In this document: positions 50,725-60,208 of the stretch, in pieces | Position numbering within the stretch: the stretch's first letter is position 1 | Layout of the letters: each line of letters begins with the position of its first letter | Assembly: GCF_009687885.1 (NCBI RefSeq) | Contig: NZ_BLAF01000059.1 | Span: 1 to 64,000, forward strand | Length of the DNA stretch: 64,000 nucleotides | Reading direction: 5' to 3' | From: Acrocarpospora pleiomorpha | Lineage (GTDB): Bacteria > Actinomycetota > Actinomycetes > Streptosporangiales > Streptosporangiaceae | The notes under the pieces: model-generated | Database searches by the model: none | Seen by the model: the letters and a program-made list of their open reading frames with translations, nothing else | Told to the model about the DNA's origin: nothing | Program-made: the position numbers and the translations under genes

Positions 50725-51588
50725 ATGGCGCTGCTGAAACGGTCGGCTCCCACGGCCGCGAGTGACGACGACGGCCGCATGTCGCTCATGGATCACATCC
50801 GTGAGCTGCGCAACCGCATCGTCAAGATCATTCTTGGCATTGTGGTGGGGACGATCGTCGGGTTTATCTTCTTCGACCCGATCTGGGATTTCATGACCGG
50901 GCCGTTCTGCCGGCTGCCCTCGAATCTCCGGCTGGGCAACAGCACCAGCACCGACTGCAACCTCAACCTCGTAGTCGGCAGCGTGACCGGGGGCATCTTC
51001 ATCAACCTCAAGGTCGCGTTCATGTTCGGCCTGGTGGTGGCCGCGCCGATCTGGCTGTATCAGGTTTGGGCGTTCGTGACCCCGGGTCTGTACCGCAACG
51101 AGAAGAAGTACTCCTACACCTTCCTCGGCCTCGCCGTGCCGCTGTTCCTGGCCGGGTCCGCGCTGGCGTACCTGACCATGGACAAGGGCCTGTCGCTGCT
51201 GCTGGGATTCGTGCCGGAGAACGCGGTCCCGCTGATCGACGTCAACGACTACCTGTCGTTCCTGATGCTGATGCTGGTCATCTTCGGCGTGTCGTTCCTC
51301 CTGCCGCTGCTGATGGCCTTCCTGAACGTCATCGGCGTGCTGCGCTACTCCGCCGTGGCCAAACATCAGCGCATGGTCATCTTCCTGATGTTCGTGTTCG
51401 CCGCGATCGCCACCCCGAGCCAGGATCCGTTCACCATGCTGGCGCTGGCCATGCCGATGATCGCGCTGTTCTACCTGGCGCTGGCGTTCATGTACTTCCG
51501 TGACCGCAGGCAGGACGCGCTGGACGCGCAGCGGGCGCGGGCGCTGGAAGAGGAGCTCGACGGTCCCAGCGTTCCGGCCGACGATTAG
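50725..51588 (+). CDS. tatC: TatC, twin-arginine translocase subunit
   Basis: Six-helix membrane protein of 287 residues that recognises Tat signal peptides. It has MSLMDHIRELRNRI, the conserved FVTPGLYRNEKKY loop, and FGVSFLLPLLMAFLNVIGV. The C-terminus is charged (ARALEEELDGP). The next gene's GTG overlaps its stop by 1 bp. Confidence 0.96.
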   Translation: MALLKRSAPTAASDDDGRMSLMDHIRELRNRIVKIILGIVVGTIVGFIFFDPIWDFMTGPFCRLPSNLRLGNSTSTDCNLNLVVGSVTGGIFINLKVAFMFGLVVAAPIWLYQVWAFVTPGLYRNEKKYSYTFLGLAVPLFLAGSALAYLTMDKGLSLLLGFVPENAVPLIDVNDYLSFLMLMLVIFGVSFLLPLLMAFLNVIGVLRYSAVAKHQRMVIFLMFVFAAIATPSQDPFTMLALAMPMIALFYLALAFMYFRDRRQDALDAQRARALEEELDGPSVPADD

Positions 51589-52469
51589 TGGCGGGCGAGC
51601 TCGTCGTCGTGGTGAACCCGACCGCGCGTGGCGGGCGGGGGATCCGGTCGCTCGACCCGGTCCTGGCGCGATTACGGGCTGGTGGCCGGGAGGTCTCCGT
51701 CCTGATCGGCGACTCCGCCGCCGACGCGCTGGCCAGGGCCCGTACGGCTGTCGCCGCCGGGCCCGCCGCCCTCGTCGCGTTCGGCGGGGACGGGCTGGTG
51801 CATCTGGCCGTGCAGACGGTGGCCGGCACCGGCGTGCCGCTGGGGATCATTCCGGCCGGGACCGGCAACGACATCGCCGACGCGCTGGGCATCCCGCGTC
51901 GTGACCCGCTGCGGGCCGCGGACGCGGTGCTCGGCGGGCGCGTGCGGGTGATCGACGCGGCCCGGATATCTCCGGGCTCGCGATGGTTCGCCGGGGTGGT
52001 CGCGTGCGGCTTCGACTCCCGCGTCAACGAGCGCGCCAACCGGATGACCTGGCCGCCCGGCATGTCGAAGTACATCCTCGCCCTGGTGCAGGAGCTGCGC
52101 TCGTTCACCCCGATCCCGTTCACGATCACGATCGACGACCAGGTGATCAAACGGGAGGCCATGCTGGTGGCGGTGGGCAACACGCGCTCGTACGGCGCCG
52201 GGATGCGGGTGTGCCCCGACGCGAAACCTGACGATGGCCTGCTGGACGTGATGATCCTGGCGGCCATGCCGAAGACCGCGTTCCTGCGGGCCTTTCCCCG
52301 CGTCTACAAAGGCACCCATACCGATCTTCCGGCGGTGCAGATCCTGCGCGGCCGCACGGTCACCCTCGACGCGCCGGACACGATCGCCTACGCCGACGGC
52401 GAACGGGTGGGTCCCACGCCGATCGGCTGCTCCGTGGAAGCGGGGGCGTTGCGGGTGCTGGTGCCGTGA
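51588..52469 (+). CDS. Diacylglycerol/lipid kinase family protein
   Basis: Kinase of 293 residues in the DagK/YegS family: VVVNPTARGGRG, FGGDGLVHLAVQ (Gly-Gly-Asp), PAGTGNDIADALGIP, and a beta-rich C-terminal domain with YADGERVGPTPI. It phosphorylates diacylglycerol or a related lipid with ATP. GTG start overlaps the tatC stop. Confidence 0.92.
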   Translation: MAGELVVVVNPTARGGRGIRSLDPVLARLRAGGREVSVLIGDSAADALARARTAVAAGPAALVAFGGDGLVHLAVQTVAGTGVPLGIIPAGTGNDIADALGIPRRDPLRAADAVLGGRVRVIDAARISPGSRWFAGVVACGFDSRVNERANRMTWPPGMSKYILALVQELRSFTPIPFTITIDDQVIKREAMLVAVGNTRSYGAGMRVCPDAKPDDGLLDVMILAAMPKTAFLRAFPRVYKGTHTDLPAVQILRGRTVTLDAPDTIAYADGERVGPTPIGCSVEAGALRVLVP

Positions 52470-52556
52470 GCATGCCGTACAAAAGGAATCTACTTTGTAA
52501 AGGCGCGAGGCCGGGCGCGGGACGGCCGTAACGCGGATATCGGTAGGGTTGACGGC

Positions 52557-55265
52557 ATGAGCACGCCTGCCGAACGCTACGCCGTCTTCAGAGAGCAGCA
52601 GAGCGAGAGCGGCCCGGCGCTCACCTCGTTCCGCGAGCTGTACGACTTCGGCCTCGACGAGTTCCAGGTCGACGCCTGCCAGGCGCTGGAGGCGGGCGAC
52701 GGAGTGCTGGTGGCGGCCCCGACGGGCTCGGGCAAGACGGTGGTCGGCGAGTTCGCCGTGCACCTGGCCCTGGAGCAGGGCCGCAAGTGCTTCTACACCA
52801 CGCCGATCAAGGCGCTCTCCAACCAGAAGTACAACGACCTGGTCCGGCGCTACGGCGCGGCCAAGGTCGGCCTGCTCACCGGCGACAACAGCGTCAACGG
52901 CGAGGCCCCGATCGTGATCATGACGACCGAGGTGCTGCGCAACATGCTCTACGCCGGGTCGGGCACCCTGGCCGGGCTCGGCTACGTGGTCATGGACGAG
53001 GTGCACTACCTGGCCGACCGGTTCCGCGGCGCGGTCTGGGAGGAAGTGATCATCCACCTGCCCGAGTCGGTGCGGGTGGTGGCGCTGTCGGCCACCGTCA
53101 GCAACGCCGAGGAATTCGGCGAGTGGCTCGGCGAGGTGCGCGGCGACACCACGGTGATCGTCGACGAGCACCGCCCGGTGCCGCTCTGGCAGCACATGCT
53201 GGTCGGCAACCGCCTCTACGACCTGTTCGCCAACGAGGACGGCGCGACCAGGATCAACGCCAGCCTGATGCGCCTGTCCCGGGACGAGCAGCGGCTGGCC
53301 AACACCCGCGGCAAGCGCGGCTACCTGCGCCCCCGCCGCAACGGACACGACCGGGCGACGACCATCGAACGGCTGGACGCGGAAGGGCTGCTGCCCGCGA
53401 TCACGTTCATCTTCTCCCGGGCCGGGTGCGACGCCGCCGTCCAGCAGTGCCTGGCCGCGGGGCTGCGGCTGACCAGCGACAAGGAGCGGCACGAGATCCG
53501 CCAGCTGGTGGACGAGCGGACCGCCCACCTGCCGGACGAGGACCTGGCCGTGCTCGGCTACCTGGAATGGCGGGACTGCCTGGAGCGCGGCCTGGCCGCC
53601 CACCACGCGGGCATGCTCCCGGCCTTCAAGGAGGTCGTCGAGGAGCTGTTCACCAACGGCCTGGTGAAGGCGGTGTTCGCGACCGAGACGCTGGCGCTGG
53701 GCATCAACATGCCCGCCCGCTCGGTCGTGATCGAGAAACTCGACAAGTGGAACGGGGAGACGCACGCCGACCTGACGCCGGGGGAGTACACGCAGCTGAC
53801 CGGGCGGGCCGGGCGGCGCGGCATCGACGTGGAGGGCCACGCGGTCGTCGTCTACCAGCCGGGCATGGATCCGATGAGCGTGGCCGGTCTGGCCAGCACC
53901 CGGACCTATCCGCTGCGGTCGAGCTTCCGGCCCTCGTACAACATGGCGGTCAATCTCGTCGGCCAGGTCGGGCGGGAACGCGCCCGCACGCTCCTGGAGG
54001 ACTCCTTCGCCCAGTTCCAGGCAGACAGGGCGGTGGTCGGCCTGGCCCGGCAGCTGCGCAAGTCGGAGCAGGCCCTGGAGGGCTACGCGGAGGCGATGAC
54101 CTGCCATCTGGGGGATTTCCCCGAGTATGCGGCGATGCGCAGGCGGCTGTCGGACCGCGAGGCCGAGATGGCGCGGCAGCGCGGAGCCGCCCGGCGGGCG
54201 CAGGCCGTGCAGAGCCTGGAGGAGCTGAAGCCCGGGGACGTGATCCGGATCCCCGGGGGGCGGCGGGCCGGGCTCGCGGTGGTGCTCGACCCGGGGCTCG
54301 GGCCGCGCGGGGAGGGGCCCACACCGACGGTGCTGACGGTGGGACGGCAGGTCAAGCGGCTGGCGGCGGCGGACTTCCCGGTGCCGGTGGAGCCGGTGGA
54401 CCACATCCGCATCCCGAAGAACTTCAACGCGCGCAGCCCGAAGGAGCGGGCCAACCTGGTCTCGACCATGCACGCCAAGCTGGGCGACCGGGATCTGGGC
54501 AAACCGGCCCGGGCGCGCGACCACGCCACCGAGGACGAGGAGATCAACCGGCTGCGCCGGGAGCTGCGCCAGCACCCCTGCCACGGATGCGACGAGCGGG
54601 AGGACCACGCCCGCTGGGCGGAGCGGTACTACAAGCTCCAGCGGGAGACCGAGACGCTGCGCCGCCGGGTCGAAGGGCGGTCGCACGTGATCGCCCGCAC
54701 CTTCGACCGGGTCTGCGGGGTGCTGGACCAGCTCGGCTACCTGGACGGCGAGGCCGTCACCGACCAGGGGCGGCGGCTCGCCCAGCTCTACACCGAGCTC
54801 GACCTGCTCACGGCCGAGTGCCTGCGGGCCGGGATCTGGGAGAAGCTGGATCCGGCCGAGCTGGCGGCCTGCGTGTCCTCGCTGGTGTTCGAGTCCCGCC
54901 AGTCCGACGACACGCGCAGCCCGAAGATCCCGGCCGGCGGCGCCAAGGAGGCGCTGGCCGCGATGCTGCGGCTGTGGGGGGAACTGGAGGGCATCGAGGA
55001 GGACCACGGCCTGTCGTTCATCCGCGAGCCCGACTTCGGGTTCGCCTGGGCGGCGTTCCGGTGGGCGAAGGGGCACACCCTGGACGCGGTCCTCACCGAC
55101 GGCGACCTGGCGGCCGGCGACTTCGTGCGGTGGGTCAAGCAGCTGCTCGACCTGCTCGGGCAGCTGCGGGACGCCGCGCCCAAGGGCAGCAAGGTGCGCG
55201 ACAACGCGGGCAAGGCGGTCGACGCGCTGCGTCGGGGCGTGGTGGCCTACTCCTCGGTCAGCTGA
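52557..55265 (+). CDS. helY: HelY-type DEVH-box RNA helicase
   Basis: Ski2/Mtr4-like superfamily 2 helicase of 902 residues. Walker A APTGSGKT at 54-61; motif II MDEVHYL with DEVH at 147-150; SAT in VVALSATVSN; motif VI QLTGRAGRRG. The C-terminal part (DHIRIPKNFNARSPKER and a DSHCT domain) is as in HelY of mycobacteria. It probably unwinds RNA. It converges on an RNB nuclease with an 8-bp overlap of 3' ends. Confidence 0.93.
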   Translation: MSTPAERYAVFREQQSESGPALTSFRELYDFGLDEFQVDACQALEAGDGVLVAAPTGSGKTVVGEFAVHLALEQGRKCFYTTPIKALSNQKYNDLVRRYGAAKVGLLTGDNSVNGEAPIVIMTTEVLRNMLYAGSGTLAGLGYVVMDEVHYLADRFRGAVWEEVIIHLPESVRVVALSATVSNAEEFGEWLGEVRGDTTVIVDEHRPVPLWQHMLVGNRLYDLFANEDGATRINASLMRLSRDEQRLANTRGKRGYLRPRRNGHDRATTIERLDAEGLLPAITFIFSRAGCDAAVQQCLAAGLRLTSDKERHEIRQLVDERTAHLPDEDLAVLGYLEWRDCLERGLAAHHAGMLPAFKEVVEELFTNGLVKAVFATETLALGINMPARSVVIEKLDKWNGETHADLTPGEYTQLTGRAGRRGIDVEGHAVVVYQPGMDPMSVAGLASTRTYPLRSSFRPSYNMAVNLVGQVGRERARTLLEDSFAQFQADRAVVGLARQLRKSEQALEGYAEAMTCHLGDFPEYAAMRRRLSDREAEMARQRGAARRAQAVQSLEELKPGDVIRIPGGRRAGLAVVLDPGLGPRGEGPTPTVLTVGRQVKRLAAADFPVPVEPVDHIRIPKNFNARSPKERANLVSTMHAKLGDRDLGKPARARDHATEDEEINRLRRELRQHPCHGCDEREDHARWAERYYKLQRETETLRRRVEGRSHVIARTFDRVCGVLDQLGYLDGEAVTDQGRRLAQLYTELDLLTAECLRAGIWEKLDPAELAACVSSLVFESRQSDDTRSPKIPAGGAKEALAAMLRLWGELEGIEEDHGLSFIREPDFGFAWAAFRWAKGHTLDAVLTDGDLAAGDFVRWVKQLLDLLGQLRDAAPKGSKVRDNAGKAVDALRRGVVAYSSVS

Positions 55266-56694
55266 TCCTGGTGAACCGGACCTCGCGCTTGTTCGGGTCC
55301 GCGCGCACCAGCCGGACCCGGATCCGCTCGCCGAGAGGCAGCCCGTCGCCGTCGCAGCGGGCGATCACGGCCGGGTCGGTGACCTGGACGTGGCCGCCCG
55401 GCTTGTCCTCGGCGACGTCGACCACGACCGCGTCGAACTCCTCGCCGACCCGCTCGTGCAGCACGAACGCCTCGACCAGGTCCACGCAGGCCCGGTCGGC
55501 CCCGCCGGTCCTGCGCCCCGCCGCCCGCATCTGGTCGGGCAGCACCACCAGGGCCTCCTCGACCCGTTCCGGCACGGGTTCCCCGGCCGCGACGGCCAGG
55601 CACACCTCGGTCGCGTAACGGTCCACCAGGCGGCGCAGCGGCGCCGTCACGTGCGCGTACGGCCCCGCGATGGCGGCGTGCTCGGCCAGCCGGGGCGGCT
55701 CCCCGTTGAAGGAGACATACGCCGCGCCGCGCAGCAGCACCGTGGATTCGTGCAGGAACGCGGCATGTCCGGGAATCTTCGGATCGAGGCCGTGGACGAC
55801 CTCGCCGTAGGTCGCGCCCTCCGGCCACGAGACGCCCAGCGCGAGCGCCACCCGGCGGATCTTGGCCAGGTCGCGTGGATCGGCCGGGGGCAGCACCCGG
55901 AGCAGGCCGATCTCGGCGTCCAGCATCAGCTGCGCCGCCGCCATGCCGGTGAGCAGCGAGATCTGCGCGTTCCACGCCTCGCACGGCAGCGGCGTCCGGA
56001 ACTCCAGCCGGTAACCGCCCGCCTCGTGCACGACCTCCTGGTCCGGCGTGGGCAGGCTCACCCCGCCTCTGGCCCGTTCGAGCGCCAGCCGGAGCGGGCC
56101 GATCTCGGCGAGCAGGCGCAGCGTGCCGTCGGCCCGTTGGGTGTCGACCGCGGTCTGCACGTAGTCGTAGTCGAGCCGCTCCCGGCTGCGGACCAGTGCC
56201 CGCCGCACGTCCACGCCGACGGTGCGGCCCTCGGCGTCCAGGTCCAGGCACCAGAGCGCGGCCGGGCGGACCTCGCCCGGCAGCAGGCTGGCCGCGCCCT
56301 CCGACAGCACGGCCGGATGCAGCGGGATCCGGCCGTCCGGCAGGTAGACGGTCTCGCCGCGGGTCCTGGCCTCCAGATCGATCGCGCCGCCCGGGCGGAC
56401 GAAGGAGCCGACGTCGGCGATCGCGTACCAGACGCGGTAGCCGCCTCTGGGGCGTTCCTCCAGGCAGAGGGCTTGGTCCAGGTCCATCGAACCGGGCGGG
56501 TCGATGGTCAGGAACGGCAGGTCGGTGCGGTCCTCGCCGGCCGGAGGGCGGGAGGCCACCTGCTCGGCCTCGGCCCGGACCGGCGCGGGGAAGGCGGCGG
56601 GCAGGTCGAATTCATCGCGGATCCGCTCGAATCCATCGACGAGCCGTGGTTTCTGCGCGTCCGGGACCCGGATCGTTCTGTGCGGCACGCCCAT
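55258..56694 (-). CDS. RNB-domain exoribonuclease
   Basis: RNase II/R-type 3'-5' exoribonuclease core, 478 residues, without cold-shock domains. The metal site TIDPPGSMDLDQAL supplies Asp65, Asp71 and Asp73; the fourth Asp of E. coli RNase II is Gln74, which I recall as usual in this actinobacterial subfamily. IADVGSFVRPGGAID, YLPDGRIPLHP and HVTAPLRRLVDR are also present. ATG 56694 is preferred to TTG 56697. It may act on RNA with HelY, its convergent neighbour. Confidence 0.9.
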   Translation of the reverse strand: MGVPHRTIRVPDAQKPRLVDGFERIRDEFDLPAAFPAPVRAEAEQVASRPPAGEDRTDLPFLTIDPPGSMDLDQALCLEERPRGGYRVWYAIADVGSFVRPGGAIDLEARTRGETVYLPDGRIPLHPAVLSEGAASLLPGEVRPAALWCLDLDAEGRTVGVDVRRALVRSRERLDYDYVQTAVDTQRADGTLRLLAEIGPLRLALERARGGVSLPTPDQEVVHEAGGYRLEFRTPLPCEAWNAQISLLTGMAAAQLMLDAEIGLLRVLPPADPRDLAKIRRVALALGVSWPEGATYGEVVHGLDPKIPGHAAFLHESTVLLRGAAYVSFNGEPPRLAEHAAIAGPYAHVTAPLRRLVDRYATEVCLAVAAGEPVPERVEEALVVLPDQMRAAGRRTGGADRACVDLVEAFVLHERVGEEFDAVVVDVAEDKPGGHVQVTDPAVIARCDGDGLPLGERIRVRLVRADPNKREVRFTRIS

Positions 56695-57008
56695 CAACGT
56701 AGCGGAGCGCGGACCCCGGTCGGGCGCATTAGCCCCGTGCTCGCCGTGCGGACGGCGGCGCCCACGGGCGGACCTCGGGCGAGCGCGTCACGTCGCCGGG
56801 GATGGTCGGAGCCGGGCTTCGGGCGTGCCCCTTCGGCCGGGCTGGGGCCAGAGAACGTGTCGGAGCCTGGATTTCAACCAGGCGAGTTTCCGGCCCGGGA
56901 CGGTCGAGCGCGGTGGAGCCGAGGTAGCCGGGCGCGCGTGTTCACCCGGCCTGGGCACGAAGTGCGGACGTGGGTGTTTGCCCGGCCTGGGCGCGAATTC
57001 CGGCGCGG
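56695..57008. repeat. Gene-free stretch with degenerate tandem repeats
   Basis: CCCGGCCTGGGC occurs at 56945, 56981 and 57012, within longer similar units of about 31-36 bp. The third copy is the 3' end of the exonuclease gene, so the others look like duplications of that end. The rest of the 314 bases shows no gene. Confidence 0.6.
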
Positions 57009-57911
57009 CTACCCGGCCTGGGCTCGGGCCAGCACGGGGAGCAGGCGGTTGAGCGGGCTGTCCAGGCCGTAGCGGTCGGCGAGTTCGACCAGGCGGGCGG
57101 GGTCCTTGGGTTCGGCCGGGACGCGCAGGTCCACGTCCGGGATCGGGGCGTCGTGGGCGACCTGGACGACCGCGGGCGCGACCGCCAGGTAGTCGCGGGC
57201 GGCGGCCAGCTTGTTGCGCGCGCCCGCGGGGAAGCCGTCGTCGCCGGCGGCCGCCAGCAGGGCGTCGAGCGAGCCGAACCGGGTGATCAGCGCGGCGGCG
57301 GTCTTCTCGCCGATGCCCGGCACGCCCGGCAGGCCGTCGCTCGGGTCGCCGCGCAGCGTCGCGAAGTCGGCGTACGCGCGGCCGGGAATGCCGTACTTCG
57401 CCGTGACGAACGCCTCGTCCACCGTCTGAAGATTACGAATCCCCCTTACAGTGTAAAGGACCCGGCACGGTTTCGCGTCGTCCACCAGCTGGAACAGGTC
57501 CCGGTCGCCGGTGACGATCTCGACCGCGCCCTGGTGCCGGACCGCCAGGGTGCCGATGACGTCGTCCGCCTCGTACCCGGCGACGCCGAAGTTGGCGATG
57601 CCCAGCGCGGCCAGCACCTCCTCGATCACCGGCACCTGCGGCGCGAGCGTGTCCGGGATCTCCTCCTGGTTCCCGTACGCCACCCGATGCGATTTGTACG
57701 ACGGGATCGCGGCCACCCGGAACGCGGGCCGCCAGTCGGCGTCCATGCAGGCCACCAGCTGGGTAGGGGAGTGCGACCGGACCAGCGTGGCGATCATGTC
57801 GATCAGCCCGCGCACGGCGTTGACGGGCATGCCGTCCGGCGCGGTCATCGATTCCGGGATGCCGTAGAAGGCCCGGAAATACAGCGACGGGGTGTCGAGA
57901 AGCATCAGCAC
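57009..57911 (-). CDS. 5'-3' exonuclease (polymerase I N-domain-like)
   Basis: Stand-alone flap/5'-nuclease of 300 residues. Metal-binding acidic residues: MLLDTPSLYFRAFYG, ACMDADWRPAFR, YEADDVIGTLA, IVTGDRDLFQLV and RGDPSDGLPGVPGIGEKTA (helix-hairpin-helix). It removes RNA primers or flaps. ATG 57911 or 57905. A PP2C phosphatase gene ends 4 nt upstream. Confidence 0.92.
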   Translation of the reverse strand: MLMLLDTPSLYFRAFYGIPESMTAPDGMPVNAVRGLIDMIATLVRSHSPTQLVACMDADWRPAFRVAAIPSYKSHRVAYGNQEEIPDTLAPQVPVIEEVLAALGIANFGVAGYEADDVIGTLAVRHQGAVEIVTGDRDLFQLVDDAKPCRVLYTVRGIRNLQTVDEAFVTAKYGIPGRAYADFATLRGDPSDGLPGVPGIGEKTAAALITRFGSLDALLAAAGDDGFPAGARNKLAAARDYLAVAPAVVQVAHDAPIPDVDLRVPAEPKDPARLVELADRYGLDSPLNRLLPVLARAQAG

Positions 57912-57915
57912 CCGT

Positions 57916-58833
57916 CTATGGTCCCAGGACCCCCACGGCGAGGAGACACGTATCGTCCTCCGGGCTCGGACCGCCCGCCGCGTCGATCAGGAATCCGAGC
58001 CCCGCGTCGAGATCGTGGTGACCGATTTTCTCGGCCGCGCTCATGATCAGCTCCAGCCCTTCGCCGATGTCGCGGTCGCGCCGTTCCACCAGCCCGTCGG
58101 TGAACATGAGCAGCAGGTCCCCGGGGTGTAGCCGTACTTTCGAGACGGTGAACGGCGGGTCGGGCGAGGCGCCCAGCACGAGGCCGCGCGGGGCGCGGAG
58201 CTGGCGGGCCTGCCCGTCCCTGACCATGATCGGTGCGAGATGCCCGGCCTGCGCCCAGGTGAGCAGCCCGGTCGCCGGGTCGAGCAGGCCCACGATGACG
58301 GTGGCGATGGTGTCATCGAGCCGGTTGAGCACCAGCGCGTTCAGCCACGCCAGCAGCCGGTTCGGCGGGCGGCCGGTCATCGCCAGGCCGACCAGCGCGT
58401 GCCGCAGCTGCGCCATCTGGGCGATGGCGGCCATGCCGTGCCCGGAGACGTCGCCGACGGCGAGCAGGACCCGGCCGTCGGGGAGGGTGGTCGCCTCATA
58501 CCAGTCGCCGCCCAACGCGGCATAGGGCGGTGGGGGATAGGGCGGCGCGAGATTGGGAGGTGGGGTGCTGTCGCCGCGCGGCTGGACCGCCGGCGCGTAG
58601 CGGACGGCGATGCGGGCGGTGGGCAGGTCCATGTTCGCGCCCGGTTCCGGCAGAATGGCCGCACGCAGGGCGGCGCCCACGTCGCGTTCCTCGGCCAGCC
58701 ACTCCTCTTGCCGGTCGAGTCGCGCGCGCAGATCCTGCACCATCTCCGCGGCGGTCAGGGGAGCCTTCATCGAAGGGATGCGGTCGTCTGGGGGGTGGAG
58801 GGGCAGCGGTTCGCCGCCCACGACGCCGACCAT
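57916..58833 (-). CDS. PP2C/SpoIIE-type serine phosphatase
   Basis: RsbU-like phosphatase of about 305 residues. A short helical N-terminus (LRARLDRQEEWLAEERDVGAALRAAILPE) leads into the PP2C fold: GGDWYEA, VGDVSGHGMAAIAQMAQLRHAL, AGHLAPIMVRDG, LLMFTDGLVERRDRDI and PEDDTCLLAV. It would dephosphorylate an anti-sigma-factor antagonist. ATG 58833 is listed; TTG 58851 and ATGs further in are possible. Confidence 0.88.
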   Translation of the reverse strand: MVGVVGGEPLPLHPPDDRIPSMKAPLTAAEMVQDLRARLDRQEEWLAEERDVGAALRAAILPEPGANMDLPTARIAVRYAPAVQPRGDSTPPPNLAPPYPPPPYAALGGDWYEATTLPDGRVLLAVGDVSGHGMAAIAQMAQLRHALVGLAMTGRPPNRLLAWLNALVLNRLDDTIATVIVGLLDPATGLLTWAQAGHLAPIMVRDGQARQLRAPRGLVLGASPDPPFTVSKVRLHPGDLLLMFTDGLVERRDRDIGEGLELIMSAAEKIGHHDLDAGLGFLIDAAGGPSPEDDTCLLAVGVLGP

Positions 58834-58991
58834 GGTGGGGCTCGCTCTCAAAACAGCATCTATCTGGACAATCTGAAACTGGCCGTGATCGGCCTTGCGC
58901 GGAGCGTAGCAGTGATTTCCCGGAGATGCGAAATATTTGGGCTGAGCGGCGGGTCGGAGACTGTCGGCGGGCTCTGCTTAGATGGGGACTT

Positions 58992-60113
58992 GTGACAACG
59001 GAGTCCTCTGAGCTGTATCCGGTGACCAGAATCGACGAGGTCCGGGCGGCCACCGCCGCGGCCGGGCTCGGCGCGCTGTTGCTGACTCCTGGCCCGGATC
59101 TGCGTTATGTGAGCGGATACCACGCGCATGCCCTGGAACGCCTGACCTGTCTGGTGGTGCCCGCCGCCGGGGAGGCGTTCATGATGGTGCCCCGGCTGGA
59201 ACTGCCGGCCGCGCAGGCCTCGCCCGCCGGGCGGATCGGGCTGGAGTTCGTCCCGTGGGACGAGACCGACGATCCCTATGCGGTGGTGGCCAAACGCCTC
59301 GGCGACGTCGCGTCGGTGGGGTTGTCGGACCGGATGTGGGCGATGCAGTCGCTCCGGTTCCGCGACGCGCTCCCCGGGGTCGAGCAGCATCTCGCCGGGC
59401 GCGCCCTGGCCGAGCTGCGGATGCGCAAGTCGCCCGCCGAGGTCGCGGCGTTGCGCGCGGCCGGGGCGGCGATCGACGCCGTGCACGAGCAGGTGCCCGG
59501 GTTCCTGCGGGCCGGGCGCACCGAGCGCGAGGTCGGCCGCGACATCGCGGACGCGATCATGACCGCCGGTCACGCGGTCATCGACTTCGTCATCGTGGCG
59601 TCCGGGCCGAACGGCGCGTCCCCGCATCACGACCTCTCCGACCGGGTCATCCAGCAGGGCGACCAGGTCGTGGTGGACATCGGCGGGACCATGCCAAGCG
59701 GCTACTGCTCGGATTCGACGCGGAACTACTCGGTGGGCGAGCCCGATTCGGCTTATGCGGCCTATTTCGAGGTGCTCCGCCGGGCGCAGGAGGCCGCCTG
59801 CGACTTCGTCCGGCCCGGGGTGACCTGCGAGGCCGTGGACGCGGCGGCCCGCCAGGTGATCGAGGAGGCCGGATACGGCTCCTACTTCATCCACAGGACC
59901 GGGCACGGCATCGGCCTGGAATCCCACGAGGAGCCCTACATCGTGTCGGGCAACACGCGGGCGATGGAGCCCGGTTTCGCGTTCTCCATCGAGCCCGGCA
60001 TCTACCTGCCCGGCGAGCACGGCGCGCGGATCGAGGACATCGTGGTGTGCGGGGAGAGCGGCGGCGAACGCCTCAACCTGACCACGCGGGATCTCGTGGT
60101 CGTTTATCAATGA
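58992..60113 (+). CDS. M24 family Xaa-Pro aminopeptidase
   Basis: Creatinase/aminopeptidase P fold metallopeptidase, 373 residues. The N-terminal domain (LLLTPGPDLRYVSGYHAHALERL) precedes the pita-bread domain with metal ligands in VVDIGGTMPSGYCSDSTRN, RTGHGIGLESHEEP, FSIEPGIYLPGEHGARIEDIVV. GTG 58992 gives normal length. The stop lies inside MITE-like copy B, which supplies the last codons. Confidence 0.92.
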   Translation: MTTESSELYPVTRIDEVRAATAAAGLGALLLTPGPDLRYVSGYHAHALERLTCLVVPAAGEAFMMVPRLELPAAQASPAGRIGLEFVPWDETDDPYAVVAKRLGDVASVGLSDRMWAMQSLRFRDALPGVEQHLAGRALAELRMRKSPAEVAALRAAGAAIDAVHEQVPGFLRAGRTEREVGRDIADAIMTAGHAVIDFVIVASGPNGASPHHDLSDRVIQQGDQVVVDIGGTMPSGYCSDSTRNYSVGEPDSAYAAYFEVLRRAQEAACDFVRPGVTCEAVDAAARQVIEEAGYGSYFIHRTGHGIGLESHEEPYIVSGNTRAMEPGFAFSIEPGIYLPGEHGARIEDIVVCGESGGERLNLTTRDLVVVYQ

Positions 60114-60195
60114 GAAAGGCGTGATCTGGACAGCCGCAGCGGTGAGTCGCTGGTCGGTGGGCATGCGGCTGTCTATGGGATGGGTTTCTCGTTAA
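60106..60195. mobile_element. MITE-like palindromic element, copy B
   Basis: A 90-bp element in the opposite orientation to copy A at 46025-46115. Terminal inverted repeats ATCAATGAGAAA and TTTCTCGTTAA, inner arms ACAGCCGCA and TGCGGCTGT. It lies between the M24 peptidase gene, whose stop it contains, and the acyl-CoA dehydrogenase gene, whose AGGAG lies just outside it. Confidence 0.75.
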
Positions 60196-60208
60196 TAGGA
60201 GCGTCGCG

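Noticed and set aside
51672..55076. 1134-codon open frame antisense to helY
   Set aside because: A high-GC shadow: no family motifs, runs across several real genes, and the plus strand encodes clear helicase motifs.
52787..55618. 943-codon plus-strand frame inside and beyond helY
   Set aside because: Gly/Arg/Ala-rich text without motifs; it is the +2 shadow of helY.
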